64,000 bases of DNA from Flavobacterium cutihirudinis (GTDB lineage Bacteria; Bacteroidota; Bacteroidia; Flavobacteriales; Flavobacteriaceae), in contig NZ_QRDQ01000009.1 in the NCBI RefSeq assembly GCF_003385895.1, positions 806,001 to 870,000 of the forward strand, given 5' to 3'. Below are positions 52,796-61,202 of this stretch, one piece after another. The notes under the pieces were generated by a model. The model worked only from the letters and a program-made list of their open reading frames with translations, did not search any database and had not been told where the DNA came from. Numbering within the stretch: position 1 is the first letter of the stretch; each line of letters opens with the position of its first letter. A program made the translations under genes and the position numbers.

Positions 52796-52855
52796 ATAAA
52801 GCATCATTTTAGTTTTCAAAACATTATTTTTGTAAGACTTAAAATGATGCTTTAT
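52796..52855. promoter_or_regulatory. Perfect 16-bp inverted repeat around a -7 promoter element
   Basis: ATAAAGCATCATTTTA (52796-52811) and TAAAATGATGCTTTAT (52840-52855) are exact complements with 28 bases between. The loop contains TATTTTTG (52825-52832), a TAnnTTTG element directed to the SDR gene at 52876. It could be an operator flanking its promoter, or form a leader hairpin. Confidence 0.55.
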
Positions 52856-52875
52856 GCATTTCTAAAAATACAATC

Positions 52876-53592
52876 ATGACCGACTTAAAAAATAAAAATG
52901 CCTTTATTACCGGCGCCGGAAAAGGAATAGGAAAAGCCGTTGCAATTGCTTTGGCAAAAGAAGGTGTAAACCTGATTTTGGTTTCGAGAACGCAAAAAGA
53001 TGTAGAACAATTGGCTGACGAAGCTTCAAATTTGGGCGTAAAAGCGATTGCCATAACCGCCGACGTTTCTGATATCGATTCTATAAATGCCGCGGCAGAA
53101 AAAGCTTTGGCCGAATTTAAACATATTGATATCTTAATCAACAATGCAGGAATTGCTTCTTTTGGAAAATTCTTAGAATTAGAACCAGAAGCATGGGAAA
53201 GAATTATTAAGGTAAATTTAATGGGAATCTATTATACAACCCGAGCGATTATCCCAAATATGATTGAAAGACAAACCGGAGACATTATCAATATTTCATC
53301 AACTGCCGGATTAAACGGAAATGCTTTGACAAGTGCCTACAGCGCTTCTAAGTTTGCTGTTTTAGGTTTAACCGATTCTTTGATGCAGGAAATGAGAAAA
53401 CACAATATTCGTGTTACGGCGTTAACACCGAGTACAGTTGCAACTGATATGGCAAAAGAGCTGAATTTAACAGACGGAAATCCGGAAAAAGTAATGCAGT
53501 CTGAAGATATCGCAGATTTGATTATTGCACAACTTAAATTAAACCGAAGAGTGTTTATTAAAAACAGTAGTATTTGGTCAACTAACCCATAA
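52876..53592 (+). CDS. Short-chain dehydrogenase, FabG-like 3-ketoacyl reductase
   Basis: 238 residues. Classical SDR motifs: [20 protein letters not shown] (TGxxxGIG cofactor site), NNAG at about 90, catalytic S-Y-K seen as [23 protein letters not shown]. The C-terminal segment is short, with no fourth-strand extension. It probably reduces an acyl-carbonyl group with NAD(P)H. Such genes are common in this lineage outside the fatty-acid operon, so the true substrate is uncertain. It is preceded by the inverted repeat at 52796-52855. Confidence 0.9.
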   Translation: MTDLKNKNAFITGAGKGIGKAVAIALAKEGVNLILVSRTQKDVEQLADEASNLGVKAIAITADVSDIDSINAAAEKALAEFKHIDILINNAGIASFGKFLELEPEAWERIIKVNLMGIYYTTRAIIPNMIERQTGDIINISSTAGLNGNALTSAYSASKFAVLGLTDSLMQEMRKHNIRVTALTPSTVATDMAKELNLTDGNPEKVMQSEDIADLIIAQLKLNRRVFIKNSSIWSTNP

Positions 53593-53611
53593 AAAATAAA
53601 TTACAATATTT

Positions 53612-53654
53612 AAATTCCAAATTCCAATCTCAAAGTAATTGGAATTTGGAATTT
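53612..53654. repeat. Perfect 17-bp inverted repeat AAATTCCAAATTCCAAT
   Basis: AAATTCCAAATTCCAAT (53612-53628) is exactly complemented at 53638-53654 with a nine-base loop. The word TTGGAATTT is repeated within each arm and again near 53661. It lies between the SDR and the next gene. Confidence 0.8.
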
Positions 53655-53683
53655 TATAAGATTGGAATTTTAAAAAAAATAGT

Positions 53684-54190
53684 ATGGAACAATATTTAAG
53701 ACAATTAGTCGAAATAGAGTTTGAAGATAAAAAACAGATTTTTACAGGATTTCTAATCGACTATTCTGATGAGTGGATTTTACTTCGAAATAATCCTGTT
53801 GATTTTGTTTTGGATGGCTTTGTTATTTTACGAAATAAAAATATTTTGGCCGTTAATCGAGATCATGATTTGGCTTTTACAGAAAAAGTGATCCGATTAA
53901 AAGGATCAAAAATCAATTCGGAAGATATTATTCCGATTCGAGATTTGGAATCCATTTTGAACTATATCAGTACTAAATACGGGATTTTTCAAATTGCTAA
54001 AAAATCCGCTAAATCCGCTTATTTAGGAAAATTGCTTTCGCTTACGAATGAAGAACTTCTGATCGACTTTCTTGATATCAGAGGACAATTTGGTGGAGAA
54101 TTAAGCTTCAATCCTGAAAAAATCAGAGTTATAGAATTTGATACGGACTATATTAATTCGTTGAAGTTGGTTGTTCAGGATAGTGAATAA
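53684..54190 (+). CDS. Conserved protein of unknown function
   Basis: 168 residues, soluble, no signal. Two similar strand-rich halves: VEIEFEDKKQIFTGFLIDYSDEWILLRNNPVDFVLDGFVILRNK, and KLLSLTNEELLIDFLDIRGQFGGELSFNPEKIRVIEFDTDYINSL. The repeated L-L-F-I-D pattern hints at a small beta-barrel fold repeated twice, like Sm/SH3-type domains, but this is only an impression. No known partner. Closed by a terminator. Confidence 0.6.
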   Translation: MEQYLRQLVEIEFEDKKQIFTGFLIDYSDEWILLRNNPVDFVLDGFVILRNKNILAVNRDHDLAFTEKVIRLKGSKINSEDIIPIRDLESILNYISTKYGIFQIAKKSAKSAYLGKLLSLTNEELLIDFLDIRGQFGGELSFNPEKIRVIEFDTDYINSLKLVVQDSE

Positions 54191-54201
54191 TTCATTAAAA
54201 A

Positions 54202-54233
54202 ACAGAAAAGCCTCTAAAAAGAGGCTTTTTTTT
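54202..54233 (+). terminator. Intrinsic terminator AAAGCCTCT
   Basis: AAAAGCCTCT (54207-54216) and AGAGGCTTTT (54220-54229) with T-run. It ends the gene at 53684-54190. Confidence 0.8.
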
Positions 54234-54334
54234 GTCATTCCGAGAAACGAGGAATCACACTAATAATTCCATATGCTATTATTGTCATTCTTTGTAGAGT
54301 CTCGAGTGTGATTCCTCGTTCCTCGGAATGACAA
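54234..54334. repeat. TGTCATTCCGAG palindrome
   Basis: TGTCATTCCGAGAAACGAGG (54234 on) and its complement ending CCTCGGAATGACA (54307-54334) pair over 28 bases with one insertion/mismatch, joined by 45 AT-rich bases. TGTCATTC occurs again in the middle. It fills the convergent gap before mtaB. Confidence 0.75.
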
Positions 54335-54343
54335 ACTTTACGT

Positions 54344-55678
54344 TTAAACCTCTGCCAATTTATTCAAAAACTCCAAACGAACACTTCCATCCTCATCAAT
54401 TTTAGTCAAATTGATTTCTTGTAAAGTATTAACCAATTCCGGATTCCAAGGTGTTTTTACTTTTACGTAATTTTCGGTAAAACCGTGAATATAACCTTCT
54501 TTGTTTTCGCCTTCAAAAAGAACGGTTCTATTTGTTCCTAATTGACTTTCATAAAAAGCACGACGTTTTTTAACAGATAAACCACGCAACATTTTGCTAC
54601 GTTTTGCACGCACATTTGCCGGAACAACTCCATCCATATCTACAGCCTCAGTATTATCTCTTTCAGAATAAGTGAAAACGTGTAAATAAGAAATATCCAT
54701 TTCATTCAAAAAATGATAGGTTTCTAAGAAATGTTCGTCAGTTTCTCCAGGGAAACCTACAATAACATCCACACCAATACAGGCGTGAGGCATTACTTCA
54801 CGAATTTTGTTTACACGATCTGTATAAACTTCACGCAAATAACGGCGTTTCATTAATTTTAAAATATCATTGCTTCCGGATTGCAGCGGAATATGAAAAT
54901 GCGGTACAAAAGTGCGGCTTTTTGAAACGAATTCGATTGTTTCGTTTTTCAATAAATTGGGTTCGATCGATGAAATTCTCAAACGCTCAATTCCTTCTAC
55001 TTTATCTAAAGCCTGAACTAAATCCAGAAAAGTATGTTCGTGTTTTTTGTTCCCGAATTCTCCTTTTCCGTAATCACCAATATTAACTCCGGTCAAAACA
55101 ATTTCTCTGATGTTTTGAGCCGAGATTTCTTTTGCGTTTTTTAACACATTTTCTAAAGCATCACTTCTCGAAATACCTCTTGCTAATGGAATTGTACAAT
55201 ACGTACACTTATAATCACAGCCGTCCTGAACTTTTAAAAATGCTCTTGTACGATCTCCGATGGAATAACTTCCTACGTAGAAATCAGCTTCAGCAATTTC
55301 GCAGGAGTGAACTTCACCCATATCGTTCTTGCTCAAATCATTAATATAGTCTGTGATTTTAAATTTTTCTGTCGCTCCTAAAACCAAATCAACACCATCT
55401 ACGGCTGCTAATTCTTCGGGCTTTAATTGTGCATAACAACCAACAGCAGCAACAAAAGCTTTTTCATTCAGCTTCATTGCTTTTCGAACTACCTGCTTAA
55501 ACTGCTTATCTGCATTTTCTGTAACAGAGCAAGTATTAATGACATAAATATCTGCTATTTCTTCAAAATCGACGCGATCAAAACCTTCGTCATTAAAATT
55601 TCTGGCTATTGTAGAAGTCTCTGAAAAATTCAGTTTACAACCCAGCGTATAAAAGGCAACTTTCTTTCTGTTTTCCAT
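54344..55678 (-). CDS. mtaB: tRNA N6-threonylcarbamoyladenosine 2-methylthiotransferase MtaB
   Basis: 444 residues. The MTTase domain (FYTLGCKLNFSETSTIARNF, CSVTENAD and AVGCYAQLKPEE, three cluster cysteines) is followed by a radical-SAM domain (VQDGCDYKCTYCTIPLARG, CxxxCxxC) and a C-terminal TRAM segment. This is the MtaB/MiaB-like layout. It adds a methylthio group to t6A at position 37 of ANN-reading tRNAs, in the cytoplasm. Convergent with the previous gene, separated by a palindrome. Confidence 0.9.
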   Translation of the reverse strand: MENRKKVAFYTLGCKLNFSETSTIARNFNDEGFDRVDFEEIADIYVINTCSVTENADKQFKQVVRKAMKLNEKAFVAAVGCYAQLKPEELAAVDGVDLVLGATEKFKITDYINDLSKNDMGEVHSCEIAEADFYVGSYSIGDRTRAFLKVQDGCDYKCTYCTIPLARGISRSDALENVLKNAKEISAQNIREIVLTGVNIGDYGKGEFGNKKHEHTFLDLVQALDKVEGIERLRISSIEPNLLKNETIEFVSKSRTFVPHFHIPLQSGSNDILKLMKRRYLREVYTDRVNKIREVMPHACIGVDVIVGFPGETDEHFLETYHFLNEMDISYLHVFTYSERDNTEAVDMDGVVPANVRAKRSKMLRGLSVKKRRAFYESQLGTNRTVLFEGENKEGYIHGFTENYVKVKTPWNPELVNTLQEINLTKIDEDGSVRLEFLNKLAEV

Positions 55679-56164
55679 AATCTGTCTTAAACTAATGAAA
55701 TCGTTGTCAAAAAATTTAAGGGTGCAAATTTACAAACAATATTTGTAAAAGAAAATCAATAAGCCACTTCGTTTCAACAATTTGACTTATTAGTGTAATT
55801 ATTAAAAGCAAAAACAGGTCTAAAAATTATATTTATTTTAAAAACCATTTTCTAGTTTTAACTTTAAGCGATTTAATTCAATAAGAATAAAATGACAAAA
55901 CATCGATTAAATACACATTTCATCGATTAAATACTGTTTTTTATCTTTTGAATTGAAATTTTCTTACATTTAATCTGCTTTTACTTTTTTTTGAAAATGC
56001 AAATTGGAAGGCAAAAATAAAAGATTGAAAAAATATTGATTTTTAGTAACAAAATAGTCGCAACAATTTTGAATTTCCCTCGTTATGTTGTTGCTTTGTT
56101 ATAATAAAAGATGGGCAAGCCGAAACCCATAATTGTAGGCATAAATTTAAACTATAAACTCCAA
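55679..56164. other. Divergent intergenic region with direct repeat CATCGATTAAATAC
   Basis: 486 AT-rich bases between divergent genes. CATCGATTAAATAC occurs at 55901-55914 and 55921-55934, exactly 20 bases apart, about two helical turns. A further related word CGATTTAATT lies at 55869. These could be operator sites for a regulator. No gene or structured element was recognised in the rest. Confidence 0.4.
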
Positions 56165-56686
56165 ATGAAATTATTTCTACCCGCAATCTGCCTCATGTTC
56201 TTAACCGTTTTCAGTTCGCAAGCACAAACAACGCCTGCTCCAAGCACTAATCCGTTTCCTTCGATCAGTACTTTGACCAATTGGGCAAGTTTAAACTCTC
56301 AGTCACAGTTTGATATTGCTATTAGAGCAGTCGGCTTTAAATTTGAAGTAAAAGAACCAGGAGCAGAATCTACTGCCTACACTTATATCCGTAAAGTAAC
56401 CGTAAATGAAGTAAACTATACTGATAGAATTGTGTACAGAATTACCAATAATAATTCGGCAAGTATTATTTCTTTGGTAACCGCTTCTACTGATTTAGTA
56501 AGTCTTTACACTCCGCAATTGGCATCATTCAAAAACAACAACTGTAAAACTGAAATGTCTAAAGACAAAAACACAACTTGCAGCTGCTACGAAAGTGCAA
56601 ATTTTGCAATCGATCTTTGCGATGAGCGTGTAAAATTAACAATGGGTGACGGAAATAAATATTTCGTTTCTGTAGCTAAAAAATAA
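56165..56686 (+). CDS. Secreted protein of unknown function
   Basis: 173 residues from the ATG at 56165. The frame is open 18 codons further, but this start begins a clean signal peptide (MKLFLPAICLMFLTVFSSQAQ). The mature part is Thr/Ser-rich with three or four cysteines at the end (NNNCKTEMSKDKNTTCSCYE, IDLCDERV), suggestive of disulfides. No domain recognised. The gene stands alone, with a direct repeat upstream and a hairpin downstream. Confidence 0.6.
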   Translation: MKLFLPAICLMFLTVFSSQAQTTPAPSTNPFPSISTLTNWASLNSQSQFDIAIRAVGFKFEVKEPGAESTAYTYIRKVTVNEVNYTDRIVYRITNNNSASIISLVTASTDLVSLYTPQLASFKNNNCKTEMSKDKNTTCSCYESANFAIDLCDERVKLTMGDGNKYFVSVAKK

Positions 56687-56713
56687 TATTTCGCAAATAC
56701 TACTCTGAATTGT

Positions 56714-56755
56714 TTTCAAATCTTTACGGACTTTTTATGTATGTAAAGATTTGAA
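56714..56755. repeat. Perfect 14-bp hairpin TTTCAAATCTTTAC
   Basis: TTTCAAATCTTTAC (56714-56727) and GTAAAGATTTGAAA (56742-56755) are exact complements in the gap between two convergent genes. It likely stabilises or ends both transcripts. Confidence 0.65.
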
Positions 56756-56764
56756 AGACACTTC

Positions 56765-57295
56765 TTAGTTTGAGTTTGGATTTTTTAGTTCATACCAAAC
56801 TTCTAATTCTTCTTGATACTCAAAAGAATTTATATAATTAAATCCGAGTTTTTCTAAGATCTTTCTCGAATTTTCATTTCCTGCATCCGCGTAAGCGTAA
56901 ACCGCATCAACTTTCATATCATTAAAAGCATGCGCTATGAAAGCTTTCCCTGCTTCTGTAGCATATCCTTTTCCCCAATGCTTTTCTATAAAACGATATC
57001 CTAACTCATAAAAGTTTTTGTGATTATTGATTTCGTCTGTGATATACTTTATTCCTGACCAACCAAGAAATTCATTGGTTTCTTTAAGAATTACCGCCCA
57101 GCGACCTGTTCCAAAATCCTTATATTGTTTTTGAACAAATTTGATATAATCGCTACTTTCTTCGATATGCTTAATAGGCTTGTTACCAACAAACAAATGC
57201 ACATTCGGATTAGATTCCAATTCAAACAATCCTTCAGCATCACTTGCAAGAAATTCTCTTAAAATTAAGCGTTCGGTTTCAATTGGATTTTTCAT
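56765..57295 (-). CDS. GNAT-family N-acetyltransferase, RimJ/RimL-like
   Basis: 176 residues. The GNAT fold is seen as IETERLILREFLASDAEGLFELE at the start, WAVILKETNEFLGWSGIKYI, YELGYRFIEKHWGKGYATEAGKAFIAHAF (acetyl-CoA-binding signature) and GNENSRKILEKLGFNYI. The best match is the RimJ/RimL group that acetylates amino groups of proteins or small molecules, with unknown acceptor. It lies seven bases downstream of the HAD phosphatase gene on the same strand, so probably in one operon. Confidence 0.85.
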   Translation of the reverse strand: MKNPIETERLILREFLASDAEGLFELESNPNVHLFVGNKPIKHIEESSDYIKFVQKQYKDFGTGRWAVILKETNEFLGWSGIKYITDEINNHKNFYELGYRFIEKHWGKGYATEAGKAFIAHAFNDMKVDAVYAYADAGNENSRKILEKLGFNYINSFEYQEELEVWYELKNPNSN

Positions 57296-57302
57296 TTTAT
57301 AC

Positions 57303-58106
57303 TTAGTTTAAAATATATTTTTGCACAACCTCAGCAACGCCGTCGTCATTATTTGATGCTACAATCAGATCGGCTCTGTCACGTAATTCAGGCGTTACAT
57401 TATCTACCCAAACTCCCAAACCAGCATATTCAATCATAGTCAAATCGTTTCCTGCGTTACCAACAGCAATAATTTCTTCTTGAAGAATTCCTAATTTATC
57501 TGCCAAAAGTTTCAAACTAGCAGCTTTGTCGATACCTTGCTGAGCAGCTTCTAGAAAGAAAGGTTTCGACATTGAAACACTTAAATGTGGCATTTTAGCT
57601 TTCAGATCTTCTTCTAATTCCTTTAATTCTGAAGGTTCTTTCAACAGAATACATTTTACAGCCGGTCGATCGACATAATCTTTAAAACTAGAAACCATAA
57701 GATGAGGCATTCCTGTAATCTCTTTCTCGATTTCGATAAATTCAGAATCGGTTTCGCTTATAATTTCGTCGTCTAAATAAGTTATGATATGCGTATTCAT
57801 TTTCACACTGTAATCGTACAAATCGTGAATTTGTTCAACAGTTAATTTCTGTTCAAATAAAACCAAATCGTCTTTTACACGACTTATAATCGCTCCGTTA
57901 AACGAAATCATATAAGAATCGTTGATATCTAATTCCAATTCTTTTGCATAAGCCGTCATTGCTGAAGTCGGACGGCCCGAAGCCAGAACTACATAAACAC
58001 CTTTTGCCTGAGCTTCTAATAATACTTTTTTATTTAAATCTGAAATTCTATGATCGTCTGTCAACAAGGTATCATCCATGTCGAGCACTAACATTTTGTA
58101 TTGCAT
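57303..58106 (-). CDS. Cof-type HAD-superfamily hydrolase
   Basis: 267 residues. Motif I is VLDMDDTLLTDDHRI with catalytic D8 and D10, motif II VLASGRPTSAM, a large type IIB cap domain (about 85-180) and motif IV AVGNAGNDLTMIEYAG. This is the YidA/YbiV-like layout of phosphatases that cleave sugar phosphates or nucleotides. It is cytoplasmic, and the substrate is unknown. It starts a run of minus-strand genes and is followed by the GNAT gene. The GCAGT palindrome precedes it. Confidence 0.88.
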   Translation of the reverse strand: MQYKMLVLDMDDTLLTDDHRISDLNKKVLLEAQAKGVYVVLASGRPTSAMTAYAKELELDINDSYMISFNGAIISRVKDDLVLFEQKLTVEQIHDLYDYSVKMNTHIITYLDDEIISETDSEFIEIEKEITGMPHLMVSSFKDYVDRPAVKCILLKEPSELKELEEDLKAKMPHLSVSMSKPFFLEAAQQGIDKAASLKLLADKLGILQEEIIAVGNAGNDLTMIEYAGLGVWVDNVTPELRDRADLIVASNNDDGVAEVVQKYILN

Positions 58107-58110
58107 TTTT

Positions 58111-58188
58111 TTTAGTTTTCAGTTCATTCTAATCGCAGTCACAGTTTTCAGTCGCAGTTTTGCATCGTAAACTGAAAACTGAGACTGA
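58111..58188. repeat. TTTTCAGT-CGCAGT palindrome
   Basis: TAGTTTTCAGT (58112 on), CGCAGTC and CAGTTTTCAGTCGCAGTTT (58142 on) are answered by AAACTGAAAACTGAGACTG (58169 on). Same family as 17683, 18142, 21868 and 25757; it lies before the HAD gene. Confidence 0.6.
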
Positions 58189-58195
58189 ATACTTC

Positions 58196-58414
58196 TTAAA
58201 GGCTCATTCTAAAATCTTCGATAACCGGATTTGCTTTTGCAAAATCGGTTTCCTGAATAAAAACCTCAACTGCTAAATCTGTTCCGCCAAAACCTCCCAA
58301 ACGAGCTGACTGGATATTATCTTTTTTTACTGTCTCTACTCCAGCTTCTTCTAATCTTTCCTGCAAAGCAATTGCTAAAACTTCGCTTCCTGAAAACACC
58401 TTCATTAATCCCAT
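58196..58414 (-). CDS. Putative signal-transducing protein, DUF2007
   Basis: 72 residues. The DUF2007 family, recognisable from MKVFSGSEVLAIALQERLEEAGVETVKKDN and the LAVEVFIQETDFAKANPVIEDF end, forms a small alpha/beta (PII-like) fold. No cysteine, no signal. It follows the alpha/beta hydrolase gene by 19 bases on the same strand. The function is unknown. Confidence 0.8.
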   Translation of the reverse strand: MGLMKVFSGSEVLAIALQERLEEAGVETVKKDNIQSARLGGFGGTDLAVEVFIQETDFAKANPVIEDFRMSL

Positions 58415-58433
58415 GAAATTATATTTTTATTAT

Positions 58434-59249
58434 TTATTGTAATATCACTTTTAATTGTTCTTGAAAACGTTCATTTTCATTCATTCCAATATGTCCTTGC
58501 CCTTTTAAAAGATACAAATGACCTTTAGAATTTAAAATTTTATTTAGTCTAATCGAATTTTCAACTGGAATCAATTGATCTTCTAATCCATGAAAAATAT
58601 AAATTGGCGCTTTAACTTTTGAAAGGTATTGATACGTTTCTAAATGAAACTTTTTCATAAAATCCGGAAAAAACCGAACTCTCGAACCTGACAATTCTGT
58701 AAAGCTATAATAAGGAGACTGCAGTATTAAAGCCTTTGGTTTATTCTCGGAAGCCAGTATAGTCGAAAACCCTGAACCGATCGAATAGCCGGCAATAATA
58801 ATTTTATTTTGAGAATATCTTTTACATAACTCTTTATAAACAATGGAAATATCTTTATTTAATTGGTCTTCATTTTCAATTTCACCTTCACTCTTACCAA
58901 AACTTCTATAATCCAGAATAAAAATATCATAATCTAAAGAAGTATATGTTTTTGCTATACTTCCCCAATTTTCAAGCGTTCCTGCATTTCCATGTAAATA
59001 AAAAATGAGTCCTTTCGGTTTTACCGCCTTAAATAGCAATCCGTTTAAATTTACACCATCAAAAGATTTGATCTTTAATTCTTCAAATGGACTTTGATAT
59101 TCAAACTTATGTTGTTTTGGAAGAGATGCACTTTGAAAAATCATCTCAACTTGATTAAAGTATACATAGGAAATGACAATTAAATAAATTATAACAAAAA
59201 ACGCCAGTAGCGCAATTGTCAAAAATTTAAATGTTTTTATCATTTCCAT
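58434..59249 (-). CDS. Membrane-anchored alpha/beta hydrolase
   Basis: 271 residues. One N-terminal membrane helix (FLTIALLAFFVIIYLIVISYVYF) with the catalytic domain outside. LHGNAGTLENWG is the oxyanion loop, AGYSIGSGF the nucleophile elbow (serine), HGLEDQLIPV carries the acid, and GQGHIGM the histidine. It resembles the BEM46/YfhR group of alpha/beta hydrolases. The substrate is unknown. An alternative start two codons later is equally plausible. It probably forms an operon with the DUF2007 gene. Confidence 0.85.
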   Translation of the reverse strand: MEMIKTFKFLTIALLAFFVIIYLIVISYVYFNQVEMIFQSASLPKQHKFEYQSPFEELKIKSFDGVNLNGLLFKAVKPKGLIFYLHGNAGTLENWGSIAKTYTSLDYDIFILDYRSFGKSEGEIENEDQLNKDISIVYKELCKRYSQNKIIIAGYSIGSGFSTILASENKPKALILQSPYYSFTELSGSRVRFFPDFMKKFHLETYQYLSKVKAPIYIFHGLEDQLIPVENSIRLNKILNSKGHLYLLKGQGHIGMNENERFQEQLKVILQ

Positions 59250-59266
59250 AAATAGCGAAAAGCTTC

Positions 59267-59932
59267 TTATTCCTCTTCTTCTACGTCATCTTCCTCTTCA
59301 TCCAATTCTTCCTCACCTTCTTCATCCATATCGAATAAATAAGGTTCCAAAAGCATTTTATCGGCTAAAATTTCGATACGTTCTGTCAAATTATCAGTAA
59401 AAATTAAACGCTGTGTTTTAGCAATACTATTTGAGATACGCATGATTTTGGTTTCATGGCGCAATTTTAGAATAGGATCTGCATCGTCAAGAATAAACAT
59501 TCTCAAACGGTTTACATTATAACCAGCAGTAGAGAACATATCACTCAATTTTGTTGGTGTTCCAATCAAAACGTCAATTCCGGTCGATACATAGTTTTTA
59601 TCGTAGTCCATGTCGCCTTTGTCGTGCACTCCATAAACTTCCAGATTGGTATATTTTCCGTACTTCTCAAAAAGCTCTTCCATTGCCAATACTTTTTCTT
59701 TGTCCTCGACAATGATTAAAGCACGCGGAGATTCTTCAGTTTTTCCTGCCAACTGCTGAATTACATTCAAAACAATTGTAGTTGTTTTTCCGCTTCCATT
59801 TGGAGAAACAACAATACAATCAGCACCACTTTTTATAGTCGAAAAAGTTTCCATCTGCAAAACATTTGCTTCTGTTAAACCATTTTCAATAAGTGCATCC
59901 TGTAATTTTTCGTTTATTTTTTTTAGTTTCAT
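59267..59932 (-). CDS. Truncated DEAD-box-like ATPase domain with acidic tail
   Basis: 221 residues. It matches only the first RecA-like half of DEAD-box helicases: Walker A SPNGSGKT (44-51), ALIIVEDKEKVL, the GTPTKLSDM (motif Ib) and motif II changed to LDDAD (149-152). Motif III, usually SAT, is FTDN (178-181). The second RecA domain is absent. The final 20 residues are almost only Asp and Glu. This is not a frameshift artefact, since no second domain lies downstream. It could be a regulator or competitor of an RNA helicase. Start chosen as the first ATG in frame. Confidence 0.7.
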   Translation of the reverse strand: MKLKKINEKLQDALIENGLTEANVLQMETFSTIKSGADCIVVSPNGSGKTTTIVLNVIQQLAGKTEESPRALIIVEDKEKVLAMEELFEKYGKYTNLEVYGVHDKGDMDYDKNYVSTGIDVLIGTPTKLSDMFSTAGYNVNRLRMFILDDADPILKLRHETKIMRISNSIAKTQRLIFTDNLTERIEILADKMLLEPYLFDMDEEGEEELDEEEDDVEEEE

Positions 59933-59943
59933 GTTTTTTATGC

Positions 59944-60019
59944 TTTAGGCTTTAAGCTTTAGGCTATAAGCTAAAATAGTATTATTTTTTAAAGCCTAAA
60001 GCTTAAAGCTTAAAGCCTA
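59944..60019. repeat. TTTAGGCTTTAAGCTT palindrome
   Basis: TTTAGGCTTTAAGCTTTAGG (59944 on) and CCTAAAGCTTAAAGC (59996 on) contain tandem copies of the same AAGCTTTA/TAAAGCTT words on opposite strands. It fills the gap between two minus-strand genes. It is AT-rich and could form a long hairpin. Confidence 0.7.
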
Positions 60020-60032
60020 TTGCGCGAAGTAC

Positions 60033-61196
60033 CTATTTACTGGCGAACATTTTTACATCATTTTCAGAGATTTCACTTCCTCCTAAAATGATTAATCTTT
60101 CTACCACATTTCGAAGTTCGCGAATATTTCCTGTCCAATCGTATTCCTGTAATAATTTTATGGCTTGCGCCGAAAATACCTTAACTGCATTTCCTTGTTC
60201 TGAAGCAATTTTCTCTGCAAAATGCTTGATCAAAGCCGGAATATCATCGCGTCTTTCATTCAATGGCGGTACTTTAATTAAAATTACTGCCAAACGATGG
60301 TATAAATCCTCACGGAAACGACCTTCGGCAATTTCTGTTTTCAAATCTTTATTTGTTGCCGCAACTACACGAACATCAACTTTAATATCTTTATCGGCAC
60401 CAACTCTGGTAATCATACTTTCCTGTAAAGCACGCAAAACTTTGGCTTGCGCCGAAAGGCTCATATCCCCAATTTCATCTAAGAAGATAGTTCCTTTATC
60501 AGCCGCTTCAAACTTTCCGGCACGATCTTTCACTGCCGATGTAAATGCACCTTTTACGTGTCCGAACAATTCACTTTCAATTAATTCACTCGGAATCGCA
60601 GCGCAATTTACTTCAATTAAAGGAAAATTAGCACGTTCGCTTTTTTCATGTAATTGATGCGCCACTAATTCTTTTCCGGTTCCGTTTGGTCCCGTAATCA
60701 AAACTCTGGCTTCGGTTTGAGCTACTTTATCAATCATTACTTTAATATGATTAATAGATTCACTGTCACCAATCATTTCGTAATTTTTGCTGACTTTTTT
60801 CTTTAAGATTTTATTCTCAACAACTAATTGTTTTTTGTCCAAAGCATTACGAACGGTATTCAATAAACGATTCAAATCTGGCGGTTTTGAAATATAATCG
60901 AAAGCCCCCAAACGCATCGTATGAATCGCGGTTTCCATATCGCCATGACCTGAAATCATCACCATCGGAATTTCTGGTTTTATCTTTTTTACAGCTTCTA
61001 AAACCTCAACACCATCCATTTTTGGCATTTTGATATCACACAAAACCAAATCGTAATCATTATTTTTTATTTTTTCAAGTCCCACAACGCCATCTTCCGC
61101 TTCATCAACCTGATACGAATCATTTTCTTCTGATAATATTTTTACCAAAACTCTTCTGATCGCTGCTTCGTCTTCGACAATTAGTATTTTACTCAT
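60033..61196 (-). CDS. NtrC-family response regulator / sigma-54 activator lacking DNA-binding domain
   Basis: 387 residues. A receiver domain (1-120) has phosphoacceptor D54 (VLCDIKMPKMDG). A linker coiled coil (120-145) leads to the sigma-54 AAA+ domain: GPNGTGKE (169-176), GAFTSA (216-221, the sigma-54 contact), DEIGD (240-244) and the arginine-finger region near 300. The protein ends at DVKMFASK without the C-terminal Fis-type HTH, so it presumably activates sigma-54 from solution or with a partner. No histidine kinase lies next to it. Minus-strand, independent unit. Confidence 0.9.
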   Translation of the reverse strand: MSKILIVEDEAAIRRVLVKILSEENDSYQVDEAEDGVVGLEKIKNNDYDLVLCDIKMPKMDGVEVLEAVKKIKPEIPMVMISGHGDMETAIHTMRLGAFDYISKPPDLNRLLNTVRNALDKKQLVVENKILKKKVSKNYEMIGDSESINHIKVMIDKVAQTEARVLITGPNGTGKELVAHQLHEKSERANFPLIEVNCAAIPSELIESELFGHVKGAFTSAVKDRAGKFEAADKGTIFLDEIGDMSLSAQAKVLRALQESMITRVGADKDIKVDVRVVAATNKDLKTEIAEGRFREDLYHRLAVILIKVPPLNERRDDIPALIKHFAEKIASEQGNAVKVFSAQAIKLLQEYDWTGNIRELRNVVERLIILGGSEISENDVKMFASK

Positions 61197-61202
61197 TTTT
61201 TT

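Noticed and set aside
59267..60032. Frameshifted full-length DEAD-box helicase
   Set aside because: No second RecA domain is encoded in any frame downstream of 59267; an alpha/beta hydrolase gene follows.
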